Assembly: GCF_900107815.1 (NCBI RefSeq)
Contig: NZ_FNRK01000022.1
Span: 1-40,878, forward strand
Source of the DNA: Eubacterium aggregans
Lineage (GTDB): Bacteria > Bacillota > Clostridia > Eubacteriales > Eubacteriaceae
DNA length: 40,878 nucleotides
Reading direction: 5' to 3'
Numbering within the stretch: position 1 is the first letter of the stretch; each line of letters starts with the position of its first letter. Of this stretch, positions 15,613 to 23,851 are shown in pieces. The position numbers were made by a program, and so were the translations under genes. The notes beneath the pieces are model-generated. The model was not told where the DNA came from and searched no databases. It worked only from the letters and a program-made list of their open reading frames with translations.

Positions 15613-16620
15613 TTAGCGACGGTCAGCCACAGATTTTCGGATTACCAGCTCGTAGGGAACATTCAGAGTTTTGGTTTCAGACTCTTCTTTTTCGCACATT
15701 TTGATGAGCATCCGAGTGGCCACTGCCCCAATATCGTACATGGGCTGTCCGATGGTGGTGATTTCTGGACGGGTCCATTCGGAAATCCAGAAATCATTGA
15801 AGCCACAAACACTGATTTCTTCTGGCACAGATTTCCCTTTATCCTCGGCTGCCCGAATGGCACCCAGGGCGATTTGGTCATTATAGCAAAATACATTGGT
15901 GAAGTCTTTACCAGAATCTAAGGCGTCTTCCATCATGTGGTAGCCCCCCAGTACACTAGCATTGCCATAAAAGACTAAGGATTCATCAAAGGGAATGCCG
16001 GAGTCGTCATAGGCACGTTTAATGCCCTCCATCCGCTTGACGTTGATATAACCTTCCTGGAACTCATCGCAGAACAGGGCATTTCTGGTGTGGCCCATTT
16101 CGATGCATTTTTTGGCCAGGTCATAGGCGGCGGTTTCGTTATCAATGAGCACCCCGGATAGCTTGCCGGATTCATCGGGGACACATCCCAGCACGATTTC
16201 TGAGGGCGCATCGATGAGTTCCTTGCGCATTTCTTCTGAAAGGTGCTTTCCAACGTAGATAATCCCATCGCATTGCTTTTCAACTAAAACATCCAAGCTT
16301 TTCTTCTCTTTTTCAAGGTCAAAGTCTGTGTTACTCAGAATGATATTGTAGTTATAGATGCCACAGACATCTTCAGCTCCACGTACAATTTCTGTATAAA
16401 ATGGATTGGAAATATCTGGAATCATAATGCCCAAGGTGTTTGTTTTTTGAATTTTCAAGCTTCGGGCAATGGCATTTGGCTTATAGCCCGTTTTTTTAAT
16501 GGCGGCAAGAACACGTTCCCGGGTCTCTTCATTGACCAGTGGAATGTTATTGACCACACGGGAAACCGTTGCAACTGAAACATTCGCTTCCCGAGCGACA
16601 TCAACAATTTTAACCTTCAT
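15613..16620 (-). CDS. LacI-family transcriptional regulator
   Basis: 335 residues. The N-terminal helix-turn-helix reads KIVDVAREANVSVATVSRVVN, followed by the hinge helix ARSLKIQKTNTLGIMIPDISNPFY and a periplasmic-binding-protein-like effector domain to the C-terminus. Family members bind palindromic operators and respond to sugars or nucleosides. AAAGGAG precedes the ATG. It lies 20 bp behind the aminotransferase gene and 5 bp before the TraB gene in one apparent operon, so it may control that operon; its operator and effector cannot be named. The TGTAAACCGTTATCA site upstream of the ccpN-like gene has LacI-family form and is a possible, untested target. Confidence 0.93.
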   Translation of the reverse strand: MKVKIVDVAREANVSVATVSRVVNNIPLVNEETRERVLAAIKKTGYKPNAIARSLKIQKTNTLGIMIPDISNPFYTEIVRGAEDVCGIYNYNIILSNTDFDLEKEKKSLDVLVEKQCDGIIYVGKHLSEEMRKELIDAPSEIVLGCVPDESGKLSGVLIDNETAAYDLAKKCIEMGHTRNALFCDEFQEGYINVKRMEGIKRAYDDSGIPFDESLVFYGNASVLGGYHMMEDALDSGKDFTNVFCYNDQIALGAIRAAEDKGKSVPEEISVCGFNDFWISEWTRPEITTIGQPMYDIGAVATRMLIKMCEKEESETKTLNVPYELVIRKSVADRR

Positions 16621-16640
16621 AACAAATCTCCTTTAAACTC

Positions 16641-17891
16641 TTACTTACCATTAACTTCTTTAATTGCTTCTAAAATCATTTTGGGAGCCTTGGCACATTT
16701 TTCTTCAGATACAGCACAAGGTGCAAAGCGTAACCCCTTCTTTAAAGCCACAATAAAGAAGTTTTCGTCCATTAAACGATCAGAAACCGCAACGGGATTG
16801 TCGCAAGGAATACTGAGGAAAAACCCATCATGATATGCACAGATTTCCAGTCCGATCTTTTCAGCATTTTCAAGAAAAGCCTTGGCACGATGCTGTAGAA
16901 TGTTGCGATGGAAGGTCTGTTCTGCAAAAAAAGTATTTTGCAAATCATCATCAGAAAAAATCGTGGCCAGTGTCTGCATGGCTCCTCGGGTTCCATTGGA
17001 CCAGGTCCCCCGGGTGGAGTAGGCGCAGGAAGCTTCAAATTCAGCCGCAATTTCTTCAGTAGGAGCTACACAAATCAGTGCCCCATTACGCAATCCGTAC
17101 ATAGTGAAGCTCTTGGATGCGCTAAAGGCATAAAGGATAAGTACATTTTCTGGGAGCCCGGTGAGCAATTCCATAAATGCCCGAGCATCATCCCCCTGAC
17201 CAGCGAAATCAATATAGGCAATATCACAAACAATGATGAGGCGCTTCTCGGGGTTTGCGCTGGCTGTTTCGCTGTAAAAAGCCACTAATTCCTTCCACTG
17301 AGCATCTGAGATGCTGTACCCTGTAGGATTATGGGCAGGGGTGTTCATAATGGATAGGACACGCTCTTGCTTTTTCAGAAGATCCAAGATGTTTTCTTTG
17401 TAGGAGGGGATGTTGAAGTCCCCTTTTCCATCGAACATTTCGAATTCCTGGATGTCACGACGATTTTCATTGGCAATGGTGCGGTAGGGTGCCCAGAACC
17501 AATTGGGGACTAAGACCTTGTCACCATACTCCGTGTAATTGGCAATGGAGTGGCGAATTGCACCGGTTCCACCGGGGGTAGCAACTGCACGGATATGGCC
17601 TTCTGGCTTATGGGACTTAAAGCAGGCTTCCACCACCTTTTCCCGAAACTGTGGGGTTCCTGGCATGGGGGCATAATCCGCAATTTCATGGTTTGGCAGT
17701 GCTTTTAATGTATCGTAAACCGATTTGAAGCATACCAGATCCCCATCATCATCCATTAACGCACCGATGGTTGAGTTGACGACGGATTCCTTGCCGATTT
17801 CCGCAGCACGTTTTGCTGCAGCACCGGCTACTCTGAAGATTGGATCAGTCCCCGCCTCACGTACAGATGTTTCAATTACCATTCTACTCAT
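16641..17891 (-). CDS. Class I/II PLP-dependent aminotransferase
   Basis: 416 residues of fold-type I aminotransferase, closest in layout to aspartate/aromatic aminotransferases. Asn188 sits in HNPTG, Asp223 and Tyr226 in DIAY, and the PLP lysine is Lys260 in AFSASKSFTMYG; ATPGGTGA at 105-111 is the phosphate-side loop. All cofactor residues are present. AGGAGG precedes the ATG. It follows the fumarase subunits by 12 bp, which suggests use with C4 acids, for example aspartate/oxaloacetate exchange feeding malate and fumarate; that assignment is inference, and an aromatic amino-acid substrate is also possible. Confidence 0.9.
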   Translation of the reverse strand: MSRMVIETSVREAGTDPIFRVAGAAAKRAAEIGKESVVNSTIGALMDDDGDLVCFKSVYDTLKALPNHEIADYAPMPGTPQFREKVVEACFKSHKPEGHIRAVATPGGTGAIRHSIANYTEYGDKVLVPNWFWAPYRTIANENRRDIQEFEMFDGKGDFNIPSYKENILDLLKKQERVLSIMNTPAHNPTGYSISDAQWKELVAFYSETASANPEKRLIIVCDIAYIDFAGQGDDARAFMELLTGLPENVLILYAFSASKSFTMYGLRNGALICVAPTEEIAAEFEASCAYSTRGTWSNGTRGAMQTLATIFSDDDLQNTFFAEQTFHRNILQHRAKAFLENAEKIGLEICAYHDGFFLSIPCDNPVAVSDRLMDENFFIVALKKGLRFAPCAVSEEKCAKAPKMILEAIKEVNGK

Positions 17892-17903
17892 TAAATCTTC
17901 CTC

Positions 17904-18470
17904 CTATTTAAAAGAATAATTTCTATATTTTAATTGTTCTGTTTCATAAAGGTTCTGCCCCTGGCTATCGATAACGACGATGGCTGGGAAATCCTCAACC
18001 ACTAGCCGCCTGATGGCTTCTGTGCCTAAATCCTCATAGGCGATGATTTCAACTTCCTTGATGGCCTGGGCACACAGGGCACCGGTCCCTCCGACACAGC
18101 CAAAATACACGGCCCCCTTTTGAACAATGGATGCCATCACTTCCTTGGAACGGTTTCCCTTACCAATCATCCCCAGAAGTCCTTTCTCCAAAAGCTTCGG
18201 TGTATAAGCATCCATCCGATGGCTGGTTGTCGGACCCGCAGGACCGATAATCTTTCCGGGCTTAGCTGGGCAGGGACCCATATAGAAAATAATTTCATTG
18301 GTGATATCAAAGGGCAAGGTCCCTTTTTTTTCTAATTCATCAATCATCCGCTGATGGGCTGCATCCCGAGCGGTATAAATGGTGCCCGAAATACGGACGT
18401 GGTCGCCGGCACACAAGGATTTGGCCGTATGGGGTGTCAGTGGTGCTTTTATCGTTTTAATCATCGGCAT
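17904..18470 (-). CDS. Fumarate hydratase class I (or tartrate dehydratase), beta subunit
   Basis: 188-residue swivelling beta subunit of a heterodimeric Fe-S hydro-lyase. IFYMGPCPAKPGKIIGPAGPTTSHRMD is conserved in fumarase C-terminal domains, and the middle of that run, GPTTSHRMD, contributes substrate contacts. GCVGGTGAL lies near residue 130. It acts with the alpha subunit encoded directly upstream; the gap between them is 3 bp. Fumarase activity (fumarate to malate) is more likely than tartrate dehydration given the neighbouring aminotransferase, but sequence alone does not separate the two. Confidence 0.92.
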   Translation of the reverse strand: MPMIKTIKAPLTPHTAKSLCAGDHVRISGTIYTARDAAHQRMIDELEKKGTLPFDITNEIIFYMGPCPAKPGKIIGPAGPTTSHRMDAYTPKLLEKGLLGMIGKGNRSKEVMASIVQKGAVYFGCVGGTGALCAQAIKEVEIIAYEDLGTEAIRRLVVEDFPAIVVIDSQGQNLYETEQLKYRNYSFK

Positions 18471-18473
18471 CCC

Positions 18474-19316
18474 TCACAATTCTGTCTCAGCATGGCGGTT
18501 GACATAACAACAGATATTAACAGCCACCGGTAACCCGGCGATGTGCGTGGGATAGGTGTTAATGGCGACACCCAATACCGTGGCCAGTCCACCAAGGCCC
18601 ATTGGCCCAATGCCGGTTTGATTCGCCGCCATTAAAAGCTGTTTCTCCATCTCGGCGTAGTCGGGATCGGGATGGTGCTCCTCCAGAGGACGGGATAGGG
18701 CTTCTTTGGCCATAAGGGCTGCTTTTTCAAAGGTTCCGCCAATGCCAACGCCGACGATGATGGGGGCGCAGGCATTGGGGGCCCCTTTTTCAATGATCTC
18801 TAGGATGAAATCCATCACTCCTTTTTTGCCATCCGATGGCTTGAGCATTTTAATGGCACTGGTATTTTCGGACCCAAATCCCTTCGGCATCACCTTGAGG
18901 GTGAGGGTGTCTCCGGGCACGATGTTATAGTGAATGACGGCGGGGGTGTTGTCCTCCGTATTCCTTCGATTTAAGGGATCGGCCACCACGGATTTCCTCA
19001 GGTACCCTTCGGTGTACCCCTGCCGGACACCTTCATTAATGGCGTCATCCAAGGACCCGCCCACAATGTGGACATCCTGACCCAAGGTGACGAAGACCAC
19101 GGCCATCCCCGTATCCTGACAAATGGGCAGGGCTTCCTCATCCGCTAATTTTAAGTTGTCCATAATGGTTTTGAGAATCATTCGGCCATTGGGTGAGACT
19201 TCAGATGCGTCGGCTGTCTCAATTCCTTTAAGGACATCTTCTGTAAGATGGGTGTTAGCCTCGATGCAAAGCCGGGCAACAGTATTAGTGATTTGACTGA
19301 CTGTAATTTCTTTCAT
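18474..19316 (-). CDS. Fumarate hydratase class I (or tartrate dehydratase), alpha subunit
   Basis: 280-residue Fe-S catalytic subunit. Three cysteines for the [4Fe-4S] cluster are visible: CQDTG at 66-70, NACAPIIVGVGIGG about 180-195, and NICCYVNRHAE near the C-terminus. The cluster is oxygen-labile, consistent with an anaerobe. AAGGAG lies 13 bp before ATG 19316; a TTG directly upstream at 19319 is a slightly better-spaced alternative that adds one residue. The start overlaps the end of the flippase-like gene by about 30 bp, so the operon is tightly packed. Confidence 0.92.
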   Translation of the reverse strand: MKEITVSQITNTVARLCIEANTHLTEDVLKGIETADASEVSPNGRMILKTIMDNLKLADEEALPICQDTGMAVVFVTLGQDVHIVGGSLDDAINEGVRQGYTEGYLRKSVVADPLNRRNTEDNTPAVIHYNIVPGDTLTLKVMPKGFGSENTSAIKMLKPSDGKKGVMDFILEIIEKGAPNACAPIIVGVGIGGTFEKAALMAKEALSRPLEEHHPDPDYAEMEKQLLMAANQTGIGPMGLGGLATVLGVAINTYPTHIAGLPVAVNICCYVNRHAETEL

Positions 19317-20394
19317 CAATTTTTTCTTTCTCCTTCAGTGAACCCTCACTGATTTTTTTTAAGGGGAAGCGCTCCAATAGTATTGCCCGCAAGGATAAGA
19401 AAATTCCACCAAAGGCAATGATGAAGTAAAAGGTGATAATGCGCCACAAAATGAGGGCCACCGAGGTGTAGACACTTCCGTAAATGGGTCCGAAAATGAG
19501 GGCGAATCCCGCTTCGGCACCGCCGGCTGCCCCCGGAGTGGGAACAAAGGCCATGGCAACATAAAGAATAGCCTGCATGGTAATGACGGTGAAGGCCGTG
19601 GAACCATGAAGCCCCAGGGCACGATAAACCCAATAATTAATGCTGTAAAAAATCAAGATTTGAAGAACGGAGACTCCCAATAATTTTAAGGATTCCCATT
19701 TATAAATTCGGATATCATCAATGGCCTGACTATATTCGGCAACAAAGTGATCAATTTTCCCGTAGTACTTCTCTTTATCCTTTAAGATTCGGCAAAACAA
19801 AAGAAAATTGACCCCGCCGGTCATGATTCCCCGGGCAGTTTTAGGGCTGAAGGCCAGGATTAAAACCAGGACAACCCCTGCAACATTAACCACAAGCCCG
19901 ATGGTAATGAACCACTTTGCCGCCACCAGACTGGTTGTCACGGTCCCAAAATTAATGCTCAGGGCCAAAAGTGCCAATACGGTTACCGTAATTTGATACA
20001 AGGCATACTTTTGGACTAGGATGGCGGTCCCGGTGCCCACGGGATATCCTCTGCGGCTCATTTCGAATAACTGGAGGGGCTGCCCTCCGGATGCCCCGGG
20101 GGTCACAAGATTGTAATATTGCCCGATGATAGTGATGACCATGGCGAAGCGAAAACCTTCTTCTGGAAACTTTCGGCGCATCATCTTTAGGAGCATATAG
20201 GCTTCGAGTATCCAATAGATGCCGACGCAGCACAGTCCAATGGCTAGGAACCAACCATTGGTCTGCATGAGTGTACCGACAAATTCCTTTCCATCAACCT
20301 GAGCGGCAATGACTGCGACAGTGATAGTAATGAGTACGATGAAAAAGATGAAATTTGCATGCTTTTTTATAAAAACGCCGATTTGGCCTTTCAT
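19285..20394 (-). CDS. Flippase-like integral membrane protein (LPG synthase TM / YbhN family)
   Basis: 369 residues, almost all membrane-embedded, with seven to eight hydrophobic segments. The family signatures are visible: GQYYNLVTPGASGGQPLQLFEMSRRG (shortened here to its core GASGGQP) and the C-terminal VPTPGAAGGAEAGF. This UPF0104/LPG_synthase_TM group includes the flippase half of MprF and other lipid-linked transport proteins; a catalytic synthase domain is absent. I chose ATG 20394 because GGAGG lies 6 bp upstream; an in-frame ATG at 20421 lacks a ribosome site. It heads the fumarase-aminotransferase-lacI-traB operon, an association with no obvious functional logic. Confidence 0.87.
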   Translation of the reverse strand: MKGQIGVFIKKHANFIFFIVLITITVAVIAAQVDGKEFVGTLMQTNGWFLAIGLCCVGIYWILEAYMLLKMMRRKFPEEGFRFAMVITIIGQYYNLVTPGASGGQPLQLFEMSRRGYPVGTGTAILVQKYALYQITVTVLALLALSINFGTVTTSLVAAKWFITIGLVVNVAGVVLVLILAFSPKTARGIMTGGVNFLLFCRILKDKEKYYGKIDHFVAEYSQAIDDIRIYKWESLKLLGVSVLQILIFYSINYWVYRALGLHGSTAFTVITMQAILYVAMAFVPTPGAAGGAEAGFALIFGPIYGSVYTSVALILWRIITFYFIIAFGGIFLSLRAILLERFPLKKISEGSLKEKEKIDERNYSQSNH

Positions 20395-20439
20395 TGAAAC
20401 CTCCGATGCGTTGATCGTCATGGATTTGTTTACAATGCC

Positions 20440-20445
20440 ATTATA
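20440..20445 (-). promoter_or_regulatory. Probable -10 of the flippase-fumarase operon promoter
   Basis: Minus-strand extended -10 TGTTATAAT with the hexamer at 20440-20445. The -35 region is poor, which the extended TG may compensate. It lies about 45 bp before the chosen start. Confidence 0.45.
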
Positions 20446-20524
20446 ACATAAGTTTAAAGGTATTCATCATTCTTTTTCATTTATTTACACACTGCTTAAG
20501 TTTTTCAGTAAACGTATCAATTTC

Positions 20525-20992
20525 CTATATCAGATCATAATAATGATGTTGTCGCAGGGCCTCATACAAGACGATATTCACAGAATTCGCCAGGTTGAGG
20601 GAGCGCGCATGGGGATGGTCTTTCATGGGGATTCTAAAACGATTTTCTGGGTAGCGGCTATGGATGGATTCAGGCAAGCCGGCGGTCTCCCGGCCAAACA
20701 TAATGAAGGCATCGTCCGGATACTCAATGTCCGCATAGTGCTTCTCGCCATGGGTCGTCATCAGGTACAATTTAGCCTGGCTATTAGTCGTTATGAAATC
20801 CTCAAAGTTGTCATACACGGTCAAATCCACAAGGTCCCAATAGTCAAGGCCGGCACGTTTAACGGCTTTGTCTGAAATGGAAAAGCCCAGGGGTTTAATT
20901 AAATGGAGCTTTGTTTCTGTCAAAGCACAGGTTCTTGCAATATTACCAGTGTTTTGCGGAATTTCTGGTTGGAATAAAACAATGTTTATCAT
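20525..20992 (-). CDS. trmL: tRNA (cytidine/uridine-34-2'-O)-methyltransferase TrmL
   Basis: 155-residue SPOUT-class methyltransferase that 2'-O-methylates the wobble base of tRNA-Leu isoacceptors using S-adenosylmethionine. Length and motifs match TrmL: NIVLFQPEIPQNTGNIARTC at the N-terminus, the knot motif FGRETAGLPE, and SLNLANSVNIVLYEALRQ at the C-terminus. GGAGAG precedes the ATG. A TATAAT -10 at 21022-21027 (minus) lies just beyond the terminator of the upstream kinase gene, so it is probably transcribed alone. Confidence 0.95.
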   Translation of the reverse strand: MINIVLFQPEIPQNTGNIARTCALTETKLHLIKPLGFSISDKAVKRAGLDYWDLVDLTVYDNFEDFITTNSQAKLYLMTTHGEKHYADIEYPDDAFIMFGRETAGLPESIHSRYPENRFRIPMKDHPHARSLNLANSVNIVLYEALRQHHYYDLI

Positions 20993-21021
20993 AATCTCTC
21001 CTCGCCTCTTTCTGTTTATCT

Positions 21022-21027
21022 ATTATA
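21022..21027 (-). promoter_or_regulatory. Probable -10 of trmL
   Basis: Minus-strand TATAAT, 29 bp before the trmL ATG. The corresponding -35 falls in the U-tract of the preceding terminator and has no good match. Confidence 0.4.
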
Positions 21028-21041
21028 AACGATTTTCATGT

Positions 21042-21078
21042 AAAAAAAAAGATGAATTTCATCATGAATTCATCTTTT
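21042..21078 (-). terminator. Terminator of the first two-component operon
   Basis: In minus-strand RNA AAAGAUGAAUU pairs with AAUUCAUCUUU around a loop of about 8 nt, then a run of nine or more U residues. It begins 14 bp after the histidine kinase stop. Confidence 0.92.
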
Positions 21079-21091
21079 ACATTAATTTACA

Positions 21092-22348
21092 CTATTTCAG
21101 GGAAACTTTAGGGAGTACGATAGTAAAGGTACTTCCAACATCGATGGTAGAGTCAATCTTAATCTTCCCATTGTGCTGCTTGACGATGACCGCCGCAATG
21201 TTGAGGCCCAAGCCAACACCGCCGGACTCCCGATGGCGGGCATTATCGACCCGGTAAAAGCGACTGAAGATTTTCTTTTGATCTTCCTCGGATAAACCGA
21301 CGCCTGTGTCTTGCACTGAAATGCTGACACTACGCACCCCTTCAGATAGACCGATGGTCACGGACCCTTCTCCCGGCGTATATTTAATGGCATTGTCCAC
21401 CAGAATCCGAATGGCCTGTTTTAGCCGTTCTTCATCGCCTTTATAACAAATTCCCCCTTGAAGGTTTCCCTTGAGGTGAATTTGGTGATCGGCGGCAACA
21501 TCGTACATTAAATCCTGAATTTCTGCACACAGGGCACTGAGATCAAAGACCTCTTTCTTCATAGCAATTTTTTTATTGTCCGCTTGGGCAATGAGGAGCA
21601 ATTCGGAAATCAACTTGGCCATGGTTTCCGTTTCAAGGCTAATATTATTGAGCCAGCGGATATTCTCGTTAAGGATTTCATCCTCTTTCATCTTAAGGAC
21701 CTCGACATTGGTTTGAATCACCGTTAGGGGTGTCCGCAATTCATGGGAGGCATCTGCGATGAATTTCTTTTGGTTTTCAAAAGTTTCTTTGATGGGCTGC
21801 AGGGATTTTCCTGCCAAAAAATAGCTAATGGGGATGAGCACCAAGATACTGCCACAGCCAATGAAGAGCAGAAAGGAAATAATATACCGAATCACCGATT
21901 GTTCGGTGTTAATGATCTGAAAAACCTGAACGGTATAGTCCTTTCCTTGCTTGTTGTAAATCGAGCTATAGACACGGTATTGATCGGTATCCACATCGAA
22001 AATACGAAATTCCCCGTTGTTGCCCGCATCCAAATCCATTTCGTAGCCGTGCATAATCAGGCTGTTGTTTTCAACCTTCATATCCGCTACATTATGCTCC
22101 GAATCCCAGATAATATAGTCGTAGCCTAGTTTTTCATGAACCGCAGTACTAGCCGAGGATTCTTCTTTAATGGCACCATTTTGTTCCCTGTTTTCAATTT
22201 CCTCTGCGATTTTCTGGAGGTATACTTCTCCAGAAAGCCCAAGGCTCCATTGAACAAGAAATCCAAGGAGAAAAATAAAGATGAAGAGAAATGCAATGAG
22301 GATCAACGTATTAAATAATGTAATTTGACGTTTGATCTCTTTGAACAT
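21092..22348 (-). CDS. Sensor histidine kinase (first two-component system)
   Basis: 418-residue membrane kinase. TM1 about 12-34, an extracytoplasmic sensor region of about 120 residues with no recognised fold, TM2 about 155-178, then the HisKA domain with FIADASHELRTPLTV and phospho-acceptor His202. The ATPase domain has the N box LVDNAIKYTP, DTGVGL (G1), FSRFYRVD (F box) and GLGLNIA (G2). All catalytic boxes are complete. Its start follows the response-regulator stop by 1 bp, so the pair is co-translated. The CusS/ArlS-like layout suggests envelope or antimicrobial stress, but the signal is unknown. Confidence 0.94.
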   Translation of the reverse strand: MFKEIKRQITLFNTLILIAFLFIFIFLLGFLVQWSLGLSGEVYLQKIAEEIENREQNGAIKEESSASTAVHEKLGYDYIIWDSEHNVADMKVENNSLIMHGYEMDLDAGNNGEFRIFDVDTDQYRVYSSIYNKQGKDYTVQVFQIINTEQSVIRYIISFLLFIGCGSILVLIPISYFLAGKSLQPIKETFENQKKFIADASHELRTPLTVIQTNVEVLKMKEDEILNENIRWLNNISLETETMAKLISELLLIAQADNKKIAMKKEVFDLSALCAEIQDLMYDVAADHQIHLKGNLQGGICYKGDEERLKQAIRILVDNAIKYTPGEGSVTIGLSEGVRSVSISVQDTGVGLSEEDQKKIFSRFYRVDNARHRESGGVGLGLNIAAVIVKQHNGKIKIDSTIDVGSTFTIVLPKVSLK

Positions 22349-22349
22349 T

Positions 22350-23018
22350 CTAACGTTTGCCTAATGTGTAACCAACCCCTCGGATCGTATCGATTTTCAC
22401 ATCAGTCTCTTTCAATTTTTTTCTTAAATTATGCACATAGATTTCGATATTGTTTTCATTCACTTCTTTGTCAAATCCCCACACCCGGTCTAAAATCTGT
22501 TCCCGGGTAAAGACCTGATTGGGCCGTTTTAAAAGCATTTCTAAAATCTTTGCCTCTTTAACCGAAAGCTTAAATTCTTCATCTTTAGTGGCCAAAGTAT
22601 TCTTTTGAGTGTTGAAGCTGACATCCTCGAAATCAATGGTTTCGCCTTTGATTTCATTGTCCGGACGACGGCTCAGTGCCCGAATCCGAGCGAATAGTTC
22701 TTTGGCGGAAAAGGGCTTAATGAGGTAATCATCCGCCCCCAGGTCAAGGCCTTTGACCTTGTCGTCCACGGTGCCCTTCGCCGTGAGCATCAGCACTGGT
22801 GTGGTGATTTCACGATCCCGTATTTCTTTAAGGATTTCTAAGCCGCTTTTTAAAGGCAGCATAATATCCAGGACAATCACATCATAAATTGGATTCAACG
22901 CAAAGAGAAGACCTTCCTCTCCATCGTTGGCGACATCGCAATCTATATTTTGTATTTTACAGAGTTCTTGAAGTGCATCCGTAATTTTAACTTCGTCTTC
23001 GATAAATAATATACGCAT
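22350..23018 (-). CDS. OmpR-family response regulator (first system)
   Basis: 222 residues. Receiver domain MRILFIEDEVKITDAL with acidic pocket Glu7-Asp8, phospho-acceptor Asp51 in VLDIMLP and the conserved Lys in MLTAKG; C-terminal winged helix (about 125-220) with FTREQILDRVWG and the last strand RGVGYTL. In-frame codons extend upstream, but GAGGAG 9 bp before ATG 23018 and homology beginning at MRILF fix the start. Transcribed with the kinase directly downstream and divergent from the second system. Confidence 0.95.
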   Translation of the reverse strand: MRILFIEDEVKITDALQELCKIQNIDCDVANDGEEGLLFALNPIYDVIVLDIMLPLKSGLEILKEIRDREITTPVLMLTAKGTVDDKVKGLDLGADDYLIKPFSAKELFARIRALSRRPDNEIKGETIDFEDVSFNTQKNTLATKDEEFKLSVKEAKILEMLLKRPNQVFTREQILDRVWGFDKEVNENNIEIYVHNLRKKLKETDVKIDTIRGVGYTLGKR

Positions 23019-23173
23019 TTGGCATTCTCCTCTTTCGTTCGTTTGATACAATTTCAGACCTGAGTATATCGATTCTTTCTTAAGTCTGTATAAATCCTGC
23101 CAACCTCTCATGTTGATAAACCTGCTTACTTCTTATATAATTATACCACAAATTCACTGAAATTGGAGTCCCT
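23019..23173. promoter_or_regulatory. Shared divergent regulatory region of two two-component systems
   Basis: This 155-bp region drives both regulator operons. Plus strand: -35 TTGATA (23113-23118) and -10 TATAAT (23136-23141), spacing 17, a near-consensus promoter for the second system. Minus strand: a TATACT -10 near 23066 with a weak -35. Short direct or inverted motifs (CAGAC and GTCTG around 23056 and 23086) may be regulator sites; I cannot assign them. Confidence 0.65.
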
Positions 23174-23851
23174 ATGAAAACAATTCTCATTGTGGAAGAT
23201 GATCGCCAGATTTCCCGTATTATCGAGCTTCAGCTCCATCACGCCGGATTTAATACTCTAAAGGCCTATGATGGCCTGGAGGCACAGCAGGTTTTTTATG
23301 CCCATTCAGAGGAAATTGACTTAGTCCTTCTGGATGTGATGTTGCCCATTAAAGATGGCTTTACGGTGCTTGCGGCCATTCGAAAAAAAGAACCAACCCA
23401 ACCCATTATTTTCCTGACGGCAAAGGATGCCACCGAGGATGTGGTTCGGGGTTTAAATAATGGTGCCAATGATTATATCAAGAAACCCTTTGATTTTGAG
23501 GAATTATTGGCACGAATTAATGCAAATATTCGGAAAAAGATAGACTTTTCCAAGGAAGATTCCTTGACCTATGAGGATCTCACCATGGATTTGACGGATT
23601 TTACGGTCCGCCGCTCAGATTTGGAGATCCACCTCTCCCGGACAGAGTTTGATTTACTCTATTATTTGATGCTTAATCACCACCTTGTCCAGACCCGGGA
23701 GCAAATCCTTAACCATGTCTGGGGCTATGATTATGACGGAAATGAGAATATCATCGATGTCTATATCAAATATTTAAGGGACAAGATTGACAAGCCCTTT
23801 GAGCGAAAGCTCATTCAAACCGTTCGGGGACGTGGTTATGTCATTAAATAA
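23174..23851 (+). CDS. OmpR-family response regulator (second system)
   Basis: 225 residues. Receiver domain with Glu8-Asp9-Asp10, phospho-acceptor Asp54 in LLDVMLP and Lys in LTAKDA; winged-helix effector domain from about 128, with TREQILNHVWGYD and QTVRGRGYVIK at the end. ATTGGAG precedes the ATG. It differs clearly from the regulator on the other strand, so this is not a recent duplication. Its 3' end overlaps the kinase gene by 14 bp. Confidence 0.95.
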   Translation: MKTILIVEDDRQISRIIELQLHHAGFNTLKAYDGLEAQQVFYAHSEEIDLVLLDVMLPIKDGFTVLAAIRKKEPTQPIIFLTAKDATEDVVRGLNNGANDYIKKPFDFEELLARINANIRKKIDFSKEDSLTYEDLTMDLTDFTVRRSDLEIHLSRTEFDLLYYLMLNHHLVQTREQILNHVWGYDYDGNENIIDVYIKYLRDKIDKPFERKLIQTVRGRGYVIK

